Part shown: in pieces, positions 46,648 through 59,668 of the stretch
How positions within the stretch are numbered: the first letter of the stretch is position 1
Layout of the letters: each line of letters begins with the position of its first letter
The notes under the pieces: model-generated
Seen by the model: only the letters and a program-made list of their open reading frames with translations
Databases searched by the model: none
What the model was told of the DNA's origin: nothing
Assembly: GCA_023159155.1 (NCBI GenBank)
Contig: JAJNNX010000037.1
Coordinates: 124,001 to 188,000 of the forward strand
Length of the DNA stretch: 64,000 bases
Direction: 5' to 3'
Source of the DNA: Ustulina deusta
Lineage: Eukaryota; Ascomycota; Sordariomycetes; Xylariales; Xylariaceae
Program-made: the position numbers and the translations under genes

Positions 46648-49600
46648 TCTAAGTATTGCTTTTATAAAGCATATTAGAACTACTTTTAAATATTTTCTTA
46701 AATAATTAAACAACTTATATATAGCATATATTATAACTACTTACTATAACTCTAAACTATTTGCTAAAACTTAGCTTTTATTTTAGTAATATAATATAAA
46801 CTTTAAAAAAGCGTACTTATATAAAAAATATAGCCTGCAAAAAAATATGTTTTTTATTAAATAATTTTAAAAAAAATATATTTTAATCTAATAAAAAACT
46901 TTGCTTTAATATATAATAATAATTATTAAATATATTATTTATATAAAAACTCTTGTTTAGTTAATTTATTATAACTAAATATAATAATAATAAAAATAAA
47001 TAATTTATTATTATTTAAATAAACAACAAATTTAAACAAACTATTACTAATTTTATTTTTACTAACTATTAATATTATTATAAACAAAAAAATTTAATAA
47101 AAAAGCTATAAACCTAATTAACTAATATATAGCAGCTTATATTAAAAAAAATAATCTTATTTTTTTTTTTAATATAATTATTTTAAAAATAAAATAAATA
47201 ATCTTTATATTTAAAAAATTTATAAACTAAGCCGCTTTTAATACTATTTTAAATTATTTAAAAGTTTTATAATAAAAATTTAAACTATAAAATATTATAA
47301 TAATTATTAATATTTAATATACCTTAGATCTATATAAATTATTATAAAAAACTAAAAATAATATAATAAGTTTTTTTAAATAAAATAAATATTTTATTAA
47401 CTTAAGTATTAATAAAAATATTAATTAAAAATTTTTAAGTATAACTTACTAAGTTTAAGTTTAGTAATTCCGGTTTTTTAACCTATTATATAAATACTTT
47501 TTAATAAATAAACTAATAGTAAATTATTAACTAATTTTTAAATAAACTTAAAATAATAACTGCTTAGTATAATAATTTATAAAATTAAATAATAGAAATA
47601 AATTAATATATAATAAACTTAATTGCTTAATACTAATTAACTTTATATTTAAAACAAACTAAAAAAAAGTCCTATAAAACTACTTAAATATATATTACTA
47701 CTTTTTATAATAACGCAGCAAAAAATAAAATAAAATTTAAAATATAATATAAAAATATAAAAAACTGCTTTTTTATTAATAAAAATTAGTTTATTAATAA
47801 TACTATAAAAATAACAAATATTAAATCTTATTTTAGAAAAAAAGCTATAAAAAATTTGCAGCTTTACTTTAAAAATATTTATTTAAATTAAATTAAAACT
47901 TCTGTAACACTATTAATTTATTTTTAGAATAGTTATTACAATATTAACAAAACTGCTAAGTTTAAAAAAAAAATAAAAAAAATTGTTTTTTAAAAGCAAG
48001 TTTTTAAATAAGTTTTTTAAGTTTAAAAATAACTTTATCCGACTTATTAATAAAATATGTTTTAATAAAAAAAAATAAAATAAAAAACTTAAAAATTAAC
48101 TTTTAATTCGTTTTTATAATAAAACTATATTTAAGTACTTAAAAAATAGTATTACTTTTAATACTTATATAAAATATATTACTTAAATTATTTATTAGTT
48201 AAATATTAGCAACTAAAAAAAAAACGCGGCCTATAAAGCTAAAAAATAAACTCTTATTATAACTAAAAACAATACAAAAAAAAATAATAATACTAATTAA
48301 AAAAGTAAAGCAAATATAAAAAGCAATATAGTACTTATAATCTAAAGCCTTAAGATTAGCAATAATAAAATAAAAAAGCTAATTTTTAAAAAAAAATGTT
48401 TTAATTATAAGTAATAAAAATATATATTAAAAAACTATTTAATAAAAACTAATATAGCAGCTAACCGTAAAGCTTAAATAAATATTATACTTATAAAATA
48501 TAACAAACTAAATATGCCTACCCTAAAAAATAGTTCTAATAAAAACTACGCCAAACTATTAAAAAAATAACTTTAAATAAAGTAGACTTTTATTTAAAAA
48601 ATATATTTCTAGATTATAAAAAAAAAAACATAATAAATAAGTTTTTTAAAAAAAAGCCCTTTTTATATATTTATATTATAAATAATAATAAACTATTTTT
48701 AATAACTTATAACTTTTTTAAAAATATAAAAACTAAATTATATATATTTATAAATATTTATTTTATTAAAAAAGTCCTATAATAACTATAACCTATTATA
48801 AGAGAAATATTACTATATTTTATAACAAGTTATAATAATAAAAATTAGTAATTAATTAAATAAATATTATTAATTAATTTAAAAATTTAAAGCTATACTT
48901 TTTAATAGATTTTTATATTTATATTAAATATATAATATAATATTATTTTTAATAAACTATAGTTCTAAGCTTATAATATTTTATTAAATTATTAATAAAA
49001 TAAACTAGTATTCCTGCTAGATTTACTAGCTAAACTTAACTATAAATATAACCTAGCAATAAATAATACTAAAAAATAGTTATTACACTTTTTTTTTTAG
49101 ATACATATATAATATAAAAATATAAAATTAAAAAAAAATATTAAACACTAAAAAAAATAATAGCAAACTATAAACTAGTGCAACTAGGCATATAATATTA
49201 TATAATAATTTTATATTAATATTTTAAAAAAGGTAACCTGATTATAAAAAATATTGCTAAAATAAAAAAAAATTTATATAATATTTTTTTCTTTTTATCC
49301 GAGCCTACTTATAAAAAAAAAAAAAAAGCAAAAAAGAAAAAAAAAAAAAAAAGTTTAAAAAATACAAATCTTTTTGTTAATAGTCTAATACTACTAATAT
49401 ATATTAATTAAAACATAATAATATTAGTTAGTATAAATACTAACTATAATATATTATAATAAGCGCTATAGTATTTAAAAAAATAGTCCAAAAAAATAAC
49501 TTTTATAAAAATATATAAATTATTAGTATTTACTAAATAAACAAGGTAATTAAAGAATATAAGTCTAGAAAAGAACTATTTTTTTAAAAAAAGGACAAAA

Positions 49601-52600
49601 AACTTAAAAAGAAAGCTTTAGAACTTATACCCTTAAAATACTATAACTTTTTTTATACTTTTAATAAAATAGATTTTAATACCTTACTGCTTTACTGCTT
49701 ATAAATAGACTATAAAATAAAAATTATAAACGTAAAGTTTTTAAAAAACTTAAATTATAGCTTTTTATATAAAATATTATTAAACAAATTAAAAATTATA
49801 AAAAAATATTTTATTAATAATTTATATAAAAAATTTATTAAATTAAACAATACTTTATTTATATTTTTTATTTTATTTATAAAAAAACTCTATAATAGAT
49901 TTTGCTTTTATATAAATTATTACAAATTAAACAAAATTACTAAAAAAAATAAATATTTTTTACTACTAATTAAAAAAACTTTATTATATATTTTTAAAGC
50001 TAAAATTTTTACTAAAATTAATATAAAGTAAGTTTTTTATTATATATAAGTATACCTAAAACAAAAAAACTTTATAATATTTTATACTTGTTATAATACA
50101 TACTATTATTATATTTTTTTATTTAGTTTTACTAATAGTTTTTTTATATTTTAGAAATATATTAATAATATTTTGTTTGATTATTTAAACAATTTTGGTA
50201 GTATTTATATAAATAATATTTTTATTTATTTTAATAACCTAAAAAAATACCAAATATATATAAAAAAAATTTTTATTTAACTGCAATCTGCTAGCTTATA
50301 AGCGGACCTTAAAAAGTTAAAATTTTATATAACTAAAACCAAGTTTTTTAAATATATTATTAGTATTAAAAATATATAGGTTAATTTAGCTAAAATTATT
50401 ATAATATATAACTAAAAAGCATTTATAACTATAAAAAAAGTTTAATTTTTTTTAGGTTTTTATAATTTTTACCGAAAATTTATAAAAAATTATAATAAAA
50501 TAGTAGCTTTTTTTAATTATTTAATAATAAAAAAAGTACTATTTAAATAAACTAAATAATATAAAAAAGCCTTTTAAAAGCTAAAAAAAGTCCTTACGTT
50601 AATTTTTACTTTTAAGCATTTTAATTATAAGCTATTTACTAAAGTAAAAACAGATATTTTTAATAATATAGCAGTAAAAACTATATTTTAGTTATATAGC
50701 AACAAATAATACCTTATTATATTTTACTCTAAAACTATATATAATACTAAATTAAACTATAATATTTATAATAAAAAAATACTAGTAGTAACCCTAGTAT
50801 TTAAGAAATAATAAGCCGAACTAATTAGTAACTATAACTGTTTTTTAGTTTTTATAGACTATAAAACATTAAAATATTTTAATAAAAAATAATATTTTAA
50901 TTTAAAACAAGCTAAATAAGCATTCCTGTTTTTTAAATATAACTTTTTAATTATTTACTAACCTAAAAAAGAAAATATAATAGCAAATATAATATCTTAT
51001 AAATAAAAAGATCTATAAACATAAATTAAAAAAAAAAAAGCGTATAGGTATATAACCTTATTTAGACCTATATATAGTATTTTTTTATTTTAAAAAAATA
51101 ATGTTATAATATTATATAAAATATAACTTTATATTAATTTAAAACAACTAAAAAGCGCTTAGTTAATAGATTATATTTTATATAAAAATAAAATAAACTT
51201 TAGTATAAAAATTTACTAATAAAAGGTTAGAATAAGCATAAAAAATAACCCGTAGGTTATTAAAAAAAGACTTATAACTTTTAAAAATAGATTAGTTATT
51301 TTAAATGTTCCGTATTTACATATATAACTAATTAAAAAAATATATAATAGAATGCTAATTATATACTTTAAAAAAAATAAAATAAAATAACTAGTTACTT
51401 AATAATATTAGTAGCTAAAAATAATAAAAAATTATAATATATATATAGCTAACTATTTAAAATACTGCTTAGCTAAAGTATTAAAAAATAAAATCCTTAG
51501 CAAATTATACTTATTCCTAATATTTAATAAAATATAAAAACATTTAATAATAAATTTTAAATAAATATCTAAGGATTAATATAGTTATAATAATATATTA
51601 ATAATAATTAACTAGTTAAACAAACAAACATAAATAATTTTTTATATAATATAAGCTATATTTAAAAATATAGCTTATATATATTATAAAGGCCTTTTTA
51701 GAGTATTTAAAATATTTATAATAATTATTTTAAATAAAAGACTATAGTTTATATTTATATTTATAAACAAACTATATAAACTAATAAATATAACTTATAT
51801 TTTAGCTTTAATAAAATATTATAAAATAATAAAATAAACAAAGATTATAAACAAATATTTTAACTAAAAGTCAAAACTTTATATAAACTATTATTAAAAT
51901 AATTAGTCCAAAAGAATATTTGTTATAAACTATGCGTAAGCAGCCTTATTGCATAAATCTATAGGCTTAGCGCTCTATAAAATAAAAATAGGATTTTTAA
52001 TACTGTTTTATTTTAATTAAAAGAATAAAACAGCTAAAAAAAAAATAAACAAATTATTAGTATAAAAAAAAGCTCTAAGGAAAGATATATAAAAAAAAGC
52101 TAAAAAAATAGTCTAGTTTATTAATATAGCTAAGTTATATTTATAAAATATATAAAATTATATAATATAATAAACTAATAAAAACTATAAAAATCCTAAC
52201 TTTAATATAAAAAATTATATATTTATACTAAAAAAATAATAAAACTAAAAAATAAACCGTCCGTTTAATAAGCTTAATTATTTAATAATATAACAAATGT
52301 TTAAAATTCTAATATATATTAATAATACTTTTATATTTAAAAAAAAAAATTTTAGCAAGCTATAAATAAATATTATGTTAATAAATTATAAAAATACTTT
52401 AATAACTTATTACTAAAGCAAAAAGCAAAAAACCTAAAAAGCAAAATAATTAAGCTAAAAAATAAAAAAAAGTTTATAGTAAAAAAAATAAAAACTTTAA
52501 AAATATACTATAAAAAACTATAATACTAAGTTAACTAAAAAAGCTAAAATATTAATAATAAATAATATTTAGTAAAAAACTTTAAAAATAATATAAAAAT

Positions 52601-52956
52601 ACTAAAAAAGTTTTATAATAAAAACCCTAAATTAGCAGAGCTGCTAATAAAGTTAAAAAAATAGCTAAAAGCTACAAAAAATAACAAATTTAATAAAGCA
52701 TACCCTAACAATAATAAAGCTGCACTAAAAAACATAAAAAAGTTTTAATAAAAAAACGTATAAAATAACCCTATATTTAAGTTATAATATAATAAAATCT
52801 TCTAATATTATATATAAAAAAACCTGTTTAATAATATAATAAAATAAAAGCTTGGATTAAAATTAATAAGTAAATATTTAAAGCTATTTTTTTTTAACTA
52901 AAAAGCACTTGTTTAAATATACGCAGACATATTTTTTTTCTTTTTGCAAAAAAAGT

Positions 52957-53228
52957 AGTTATAATATAGTAGCTAGTGGCCAGCAGTATAGCTACAACTT
53001 ACAAGCTATATAAACCGTAATCTTTAATTCCTAGGTTATATAACTTATATCTGGCCGGCACTTAGCAATTACCTAACAGCTGCTTACACCTCCTACCAAT
53101 CCACCTATAAAAAACCTGCAACGCACTCTTATAAAATTAGCTTTCCTTTTTCTTCATACTTAGATTCTAATACAAAGTTCGCTTTCGGAATAAAGCCTCG
53201 CCTTCTATAATTGCCCAACGCGTAATAA
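52957..53228 (+). repeat. Gypsy LTR, 3' copy
   Basis: The partner of 46376-46647, of equal length. The copies carry different sets of C-to-T and G-to-A changes, so they mutated independently after insertion. Confidence 0.8.
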
Positions 53229-55578
53229 TATATTGTTTTTTAATAAATAATATTTTTGCTTTTTTATTTAATAACTATATTATTAAAATTAGGTTAATGC
53301 TTAATTTTGGGGCATAAAATATATTATAGAAAGTAATTCTAGTAAATCTTTTTGTTATAGTAATTTGTTTAGTAAGATTTTTTTTTTTTTATAAATATTT
53401 TAACTTTTCTAATTTTTTTAATTATAATTTCTTTAAAATTAAGTTTTTTATAGTTAAATAGTTTATTTTTATTTTAAGTAATATATTATTTATATTTTAA
53501 GTTTAAAACTTAGATTTTTTTTAATAAGCAATTAATATTTATTATATAAAGTAGTTTAAAAGTTTTGTTATTTTTTTTACTTTAAATAATAATATAAGCT
53601 TATATATTCTAGTTTATAATATTTTTAATAGAGCTATTATTTTTTGTAGTATTTTATTTTAAAAAACTTATTAATATTATAATTGCTTATTTTAATAAGT
53701 TAAATTTTTAGGTTTAAAGTTTAATATAAATAAAATAAAATTAGTTTTATATTAAGTATTTAGAATGCTTTATATAATAAAACAGGTATATAAATTAAAT
53801 TATAAAAAATTAAATAGTTTAGTTTAAAAGTTTTATATAATATTTGCTATATTGATATTATTACTATTTTTATGTTTTGGACGTATTACTAATATTGCTT
53901 TTTTTGTTTTTTTTTTACTGTTTTTTTTTGGCTTTTTTTTTTTTTTTTTTTGCGTTTTTTTTAGTTCTAGGTATAAGTCCTAACAGTTTGCCTTAATATA
54001 TCCTATCTTTCTATAGTATTTATATTTTAGTTTTTTAAATACTATTTTTTTATTTTTAAGATTAGTTATTATTGCTACCTGTTTTTTTTTTTTATAAAGT
54101 TAGACTTAGCTATTATTACTAGCACTTTTTTTAGTACTAATTAGTCCGTTTGACCTATATAGGTTTTTTTATTTTTTATAATTAGTATTATATTAGCTAA
54201 AATTAAAATCTTAGTCCTTATTAAAATCTAGAAAACTTGGGCCTAAGCTTTAAAATCTTTTTTAAAACTGCAAACAAAATATACTATAAAGTAGCTTTCG
54301 GAAAACTTATGTTTGGGTTCTACCTTAGCATATCTTTTTTATATTGTTTTAATTTTGTTTATTAGCTTTTAAACAATCGAAAAATTTTTAATATTTATAT
54401 TATTTTATTAAATCGCTAGCTAAAAAAGTAATATAATTTTTTTTTAGTTATATTTTTTGTTTACTTATATAAATATTTCTTTTATTGTTTTAGTACTATT
54501 TATTATTTAATTTTAAAAAATAAAAAGGCTATTTTTTATTAAAAGAATGCTTTATTTTTAGGCAGTTTCTTAAGCTGCTATTTATAGCTATAAAACTTAT
54601 TTAGCTTTTTTTAAAAATTGCTTTATTATAAATTTATATATATTATATATATTGATTATTATTAGTATATTAAAGTGCTACTTATAATAGTTTTTTTAGC
54701 TTTTAAATTTTTTAAATAAGTTAATTTTAATAATATTTATGTTTAGTTTTAATAGTTTAATAGTAGCTTTATTAATAGCGTTAATAATATTAGTTGCGCT
54801 TTTTTTTATTAATATGTTTGTAATATATAGGCTAAAAAAATAAGTTGTTATAAAAAGTTAAAATTGTAATAGAATTAAAATTTTGTTTTAAAATTATTTT
54901 TGGTTTAATTTTTATAATTATTTAAATAAAAAATATAAAATAAAGTCTAAATTTTGTTGCTTTATTAATAGGTTTTTAGTTAATCTATTAAAGCTAGTTT
55001 TTTTTTAGCTTTCTTATAGGTTTATATTTTTATAGAGCAGCAATTATACTATATATTTAAATAGTTCTTTTTTATTTAGTAGTAAAAAAATATTTATATT
55101 ATTTTAGTTTAATATATAGTTGTTTGTTTTAATTATAAGTAGGTTAATATAAATATTGTTTTATTTATTGTTTGTTTAAAGGTTTACGTAGTTTTATTAT
55201 AAAGCTATATTTTGTGCTATATAAAAAAAATAATTACTGTTTAGTAACCGATTTATTATAACTAGTCTAATAACTTATTTTTTTTGTTTTTTTTAAGTAT
55301 TAATTGTTTTGTTAGTTATAACTTAAAATAAAAAAACTAAAAAACTACTATTATAAATATTTTGTATTATAAGATAATAGTTTTTGGAAGATCTAAGTTA
55401 AGGGGAAATTATAGCTTTTTTGGTTCTTTTAATTTATTTGATTTTTTTTTTTTAGATTAATTAAACGGGCTGTTATAAATCTGATTTAATATTTTATTAG
55501 CTTATATTTTTTATTAGATATAATATTATAATAGCTAGCTATTTATAGTTTAGTAGAAAAGTTTTTAAGCTTATAACT

Positions 55579-55740
55579 TAGTAAAATAATTAGTATATAA
55601 GTATTATATTTAGTTTGACTATATTATAATAGAAGGTAGGAAAACCTTAATATATATATAAACAGTAATGACTGTGCCTTTTATGCCCTTGATCTTGTAT
55701 AATATATAAAGTGACTCCTTGACGTAGTTCACTTTCAACA
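55579..55740 (-). repeat. Copia LTR, right end
   Basis: This 162-bp copy is less mutated in its last 80 bases (ACTCCTTGACGTAGTTCACT) than the left copy and ends CAACA before the GATAA duplication. It is the 5' LTR in element orientation. Confidence 0.85.
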
Positions 55741-55745
55741 GATAA

Positions 55746-57782
55746 CAGCCAAGGCTGCGGGCAGCACCGTGCCTGGTGTTAATAGTCTCTGGCATTTTAA
55801 CCAGTCAAATAGCGCTTGATGCACTGCTGAACTAGATAATACACCGTGACATGAGGAACAGCTGTAGGGTGTCAACCTTATAATAGCGGCAATTCAGCTG
55901 CCATATGACGACGGTGGCAGCGTTTGCTAGTTGAACAGCCTTTTAGCTCTAGTGGTACTACAACCCCTCAATGAGACATGAGGGATAGGACGGGCTGAAA
56001 GTATCTCGCAGGCGAAGATGCATACGTGCTGGATAATTCACTATTGGCTGGGTAGGATTCACATCTATCGAGATATACCACACCTCCTATTGGATGTATT
56101 AGGCTACCTAGACTCTGTCCCGAACCACGTCTCACCCCAACCCTTCAGACAACCCGAGTTTATAACCGGGCACCGTATACTCATCTACACAACGCTTCTC
56201 ATGCTGTAGAGCCTGCCTCACGGGGCGATTTTTCTATTCCACTAGACTGATAGCCTGGGGCGCGAACAGCAAATTGAGCCGCGTATAGGTGTAGGTGTAA
56301 AAAGGACATTATTTCTTCGTTTGCCTCATAGTCCAGGCCAATCAGAGCTTGGTTGGGCGTCGCATATTTTAGTTACGCTTGACCCTTCACAGTGTCAGAT
56401 ATTGGCGAGGAGCTCCAGTCCTGAATCAGCAAAACGTACACTTCCCTAGGGTTGGATATCCGAATTCACGCTAATAACAGCTGCAAATATGGTTTTATTT
56501 TTTATAGGGCCAGGGAGCCCCGGCAATGTTCAAGCTCAGCTACATGTCAAGTGAACCATCAATCCGCGCTCCTTTGCTGAAAGTGTGAAGATTTTTGAAC
56601 ACATATATCCATGACCTGTTGTTGTGTTTAAGGACCTCTCGCTCAACTAATTACAGAATTCGACGCTAGTCTTAGCCACTTACGGTAAAATATGCAAAAA
56701 TCTGCTCCAACGAAGCTATTGGAAAGGACGCTTATCAGGAGCGAGCAATATACTATAGGACAGAGACTGGCTAATCGAAAAATGATTTCAACCTCCAGCA
56801 CCTATCAAGACTTTAAATTTAATAGAATAATCCTATGAGCAGTAATACCTGCACTGTCCAATCATTTACCCCAGCGACTACAACAGCACACGCAACTCTT
56901 ATCATGATCTCGGATTTAGACCGCGAGTTCTCACCTCACAGCATAGAGAAAGGTCAGACCTGACCATTCTAAGGACTTTTCCTTGGGGGCTTCCACTCCT
57001 CACCGAGGGGAGGGGTGGCCGCTGTATTCCATTGGAAGTGACCTCACTGCGGTGTGGTATGACAACATGATGAAGAAGAAATCAAAGTGTCGATTTCTCA
57101 AGTTTCCAAGTTCTACATATGCACATTTGAAGCCCAAGCTGCTGTGGCGCAAGCAGATACCCGGTTCGGGCTATGGGCTCTCGGGAGGGCATCCTCAGGA
57201 AATCATGATCCAATCATTATCATATTGGATGGTGAGGGTAGCTCGCGCTGTCACTGTGGTAAGCAAATCAGATTCGCGCTCGTGATCATCATCGCAACAC
57301 CATATATTCTCTCAGAGCTGCACACCACTCTACCTCAAGCCCGTATTTAAGTATCTGTATAACCATGATACATTGAGCAACCGACTCCTCAGTTTGCTGC
57401 TGAGTGGTTTCACGTTTGCGGCTTGTGATATATGCACCCAACTTGGTATCTATAGTGAATAGGCAGCAACTTGATCATTTGTTGCACAGTGTGCTTTGAA
57501 AATATATTGAAGGCTGTTGGCCGTTGGTACAGGGAACGAAGAAATACTAATACAACATCGAGCTAAATATGCAGCAGTATGCAGGCTACGCCAACAGATG
57601 CATGCATACGAAAATGGATTGCATTTCGAACCCTTGCCCCGGTATCACAATCCGGTTTGTGCTGGTAAGGCTTTACAGACTAGTATTCCCAGATATCTGG
57701 GGCAAGGGACATGGAATAATGAAATTTCAGGGCTACTAGCCTTCATGAATCTAATTAAATTGAGCTTCCATGCAGCGATAAT
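55746..57782. other. Intergenic, no gene recognised
   Basis: Normal composition returns at once after the GATAA duplication. Overlapping frames at 56983-57350 and one at 57517-57822 lack recognisable content. The end of the stretch is the promoter of the membrane-sensor gene. Confidence 0.45.
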
Positions 57783-59005
57783 GTGGCGCTCCCGTTTCAT
57801 CGTCTTTCCCTTCTCCCTATGATTACTGGTGTTTTACTGCTCCCTTTAACTTGTAGTTTTGATGTGGCTTCTAAGCTAGTATCAACTTCCTACAGCATGA
57901 ATTACGACCCTATCAGCTATCTCGGTTTATCTTGCCCATCTGGCGGGGAGTTTTATATATGTCAAGATAGCGAGATCAGATTTCTGGGCTGCTGCGATAT
58001 CGACCCGTGTGGTAGCAATGGAGGCGAATGCCCCTCATCCGCTGTACGCCCTTCCAGCTTTGACGCAGAAAGATACGATGAGATTCCAGCCCAGAGCTGT
58101 GCCCCGTCAACTCAACATCCGTTGTGGTATACATGTACCAATGGGTCAACCTTCCTAGGCTGTTGCGCGTCCAATCCATGCAACAACGATGGTGTATGTC
58201 CGAAGAATAATCTCGCGGGTGCTGTTTTAAACAACGACCCTAGCAAGGAGTCAGTGTTCCTGACAACATCTGCTACGGTGACTTCAACGTCTACTTCACC
58301 GACACATAGTGGCGTTTCAGCTCCAACTTCTACCACAATACTAGTGACACCAAACTCCAGCCTGATCTCTAGCCCGACCACCGGTCCGGCCCCAAGTCCA
58401 GTCCCGGGCAAAACATCAAGTGCGCCTACTGGAAGTATTGTGGGGGGCATCCTAGGTGGAATATCCGTCCTAGGTCTAGTCGCGTTTGCGTTCTTCCTGT
58501 ATCGAAGGCGAAGGAGAAGAGCACTCCCCATAGCACAATTAGATGAGGACGCAATGGCCACATCACCGCCGCCTTGGAGTCCATATCATGGTGAGACTAT
58601 CCTTGCCCTCTCGCAATTATGTCCTGATTTACCGATGTTGACGTTTTGCTAGACTCATTCCGCAGTCGCCCAGCGGTGCCACCAGCTTCTGTGAGCCCCC
58701 TTTCCACCGTCTCCACACCCAGGAGCATTTCCGCATCTCTTGGGTCCATCATTCGATTCAAACGTCCAGGAGCAAGAAAAAGATGGAGCTTTCATATATC
58801 CGCTGGTCGCGAGACCATCGACGCGGACTGGGCTCGCGCTGCACGAGACAATGGATACGCAAGCCAGGGTTTTCCCAGCCCCGCGACTGAACTTGATAGC
58901 TCCCCGCCGGGTAGAACATTGGTGCCGGGGCCGATACACACTGGCGGCTATTATGAAGTAGAGGGGTCAATACCGGATGTCAGGCCCAAGGAGATGGCAA
59001 GCTAA
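57783..59005 (+). CDS. Cys-repeat, Ser/Thr-rich single-pass membrane protein (wall-sensor-like)
   Basis: Exons 57783-58590 and 58653-59005 give 386 residues. A signal peptide (residues 1 to about 26) is followed by two copies of a Cys-rich unit, each with FLGCC then PC and CP (residues about 45-80 and 100-137). A Ser/Thr/Pro-rich stalk (about 150-215) leads to a transmembrane helix (GGILGGISVLGLVAFAFFLY) with a stop-transfer RRRRRR, then a cytoplasmic tail of about 140 residues. This is the layout of Mid2/WSC-type cell-wall sensors, though the Cys unit is not a standard WSC domain. It probably reports on the wall or an extracellular ligand; the ligand is unknown. Confidence 0.85.
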
Positions 59006-59329
59006 TATGATATGTATGTCTTGGACAAGAAAGTACCGTGGGAAAATTCATCCCAGTCAATGCTTGCCTTCTGGATCCTTCCGACGAGGATACGGAATGT
59101 GTATAGCAGAACATTTGCCTTCGTTATAGTAATCATAATTTGTTTACTCTGTACGTGAAGCTTGGACACGGCTAGTGTAATTTGCCTTTGAGCTTTTCAC
59201 ATATTAACACCGTCGACATTATAGTCACCTTCCGTATACGAAACCCAAAAAACCGCCGGATCAATTTCCCGCTTCAGATCAATGTTGCTTGCACATAACC
59301 TCATACTCGTAATCGATGTTCCAAAAGAG
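59006..59329. other. Convergent 3' intergenic region
   Basis: It separates the 3' ends of the membrane protein and the small minus-strand gene. Nothing else is seen. Confidence 0.5.
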
Positions 59330-59668
59330 TCAGTAAGCTGGCCGATTCATCCAGTCTCTAATCCTCTCTCTCATTGTGGGACCCCTGGCTGGTCCAGCAG
59401 AGCTAGCACTGCTGCGACGTCGCACCGGGTGATCAATCTTGTTTGACATATTACATTCACCCGATGATGGGTGGCGCCCCACGCCGACGCGGTTCGTTCG
59501 ACCTATTGACACACATGAGGACCAATGCTACACCGTGGTGCTGCAAGTAGGAAATGAAACAGAAGCGGACATGAGTCTAGTAATATACTCACAATAATAG
59601 TCACCACGCCCGGCGTCGTCAATAACAGCCTGATACTTCTCCTTGGCTGCTAGATATGCTTTGGACAT
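59330..59668 (-). CDS. Small conserved fungal protein, 82 residues
   Basis: Two exons, 59668-59593 and 59502-59330, join in frame across a 90-base intron (donor GTGAGT, acceptor AATAG). The N-terminus MSKAYLAAKEKYQAV and the C-terminal RTNRVGVGRHP, KIDHPVRRRSS and PTMRERIRDW resemble a family of very short uncharacterised ascomycete proteins. It is basic and Ser/Arg-rich in the middle, with no signal peptide or membrane segment. The join passes through codon TGT (Cys). The function is unknown. The start is fixed by the lack of any earlier ATG in frame with the donor. Confidence 0.75.

Larger units (their letters stand above)
46376..53228 (+). mobile_element. RIP-mutated Gypsy LTR retrotransposon nested in the Copia element
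   Basis: About 6.85 kb between two 272-bp LTRs, inserted within the Copia pol. On the plus strand the gag zinc knuckle survives in mutated form near 48399-48442 (CFNYK..KYILKNY). The reverse transcriptase is visible near 50150-50235 (KYINNILFDYLNNFGSIYINNIFIY, in place of YIDDILIY with Asp codons changed to Asn). The sense strand is A-rich and G-poor throughout, with many stops. ATATA could be the target duplication, but the first LTR bases are too mutated to be sure. Confidence 0.8.
42948..55740 (-). mobile_element. RIP-mutated Copia LTR retrotransposon with a nested Gypsy
   Basis: The block is bounded by 162-bp LTRs and a 5-bp duplication. Removing the nested element leaves about 5.9 kb, a normal Copia size. 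On the minus strand at about 54020-53982 a gag zinc knuckle can still be read (YYRKIGYIKANC, where Cys/Gly/His would be expected at mutated positions), so gag lies at the high-coordinate end and pol runs toward 43 kb. No long open frame survives. The plus strand of this element is T-rich and very C-poor. The right LTR is clearly less mutated than the left. Confidence 0.85.

Noticed and set aside
43110..55578. A centromere or mitochondrial insertion as explanation for the AT-rich block
   Set aside because: The LTR pairs, GATAA duplication, zinc-knuckle and reverse-transcriptase remnants explain the block as mutated retroelements.
56983..57350. Overlapping plus-strand frames of 87-100 codons
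   Set aside because: They overlap in two phases with no motif or splice support.
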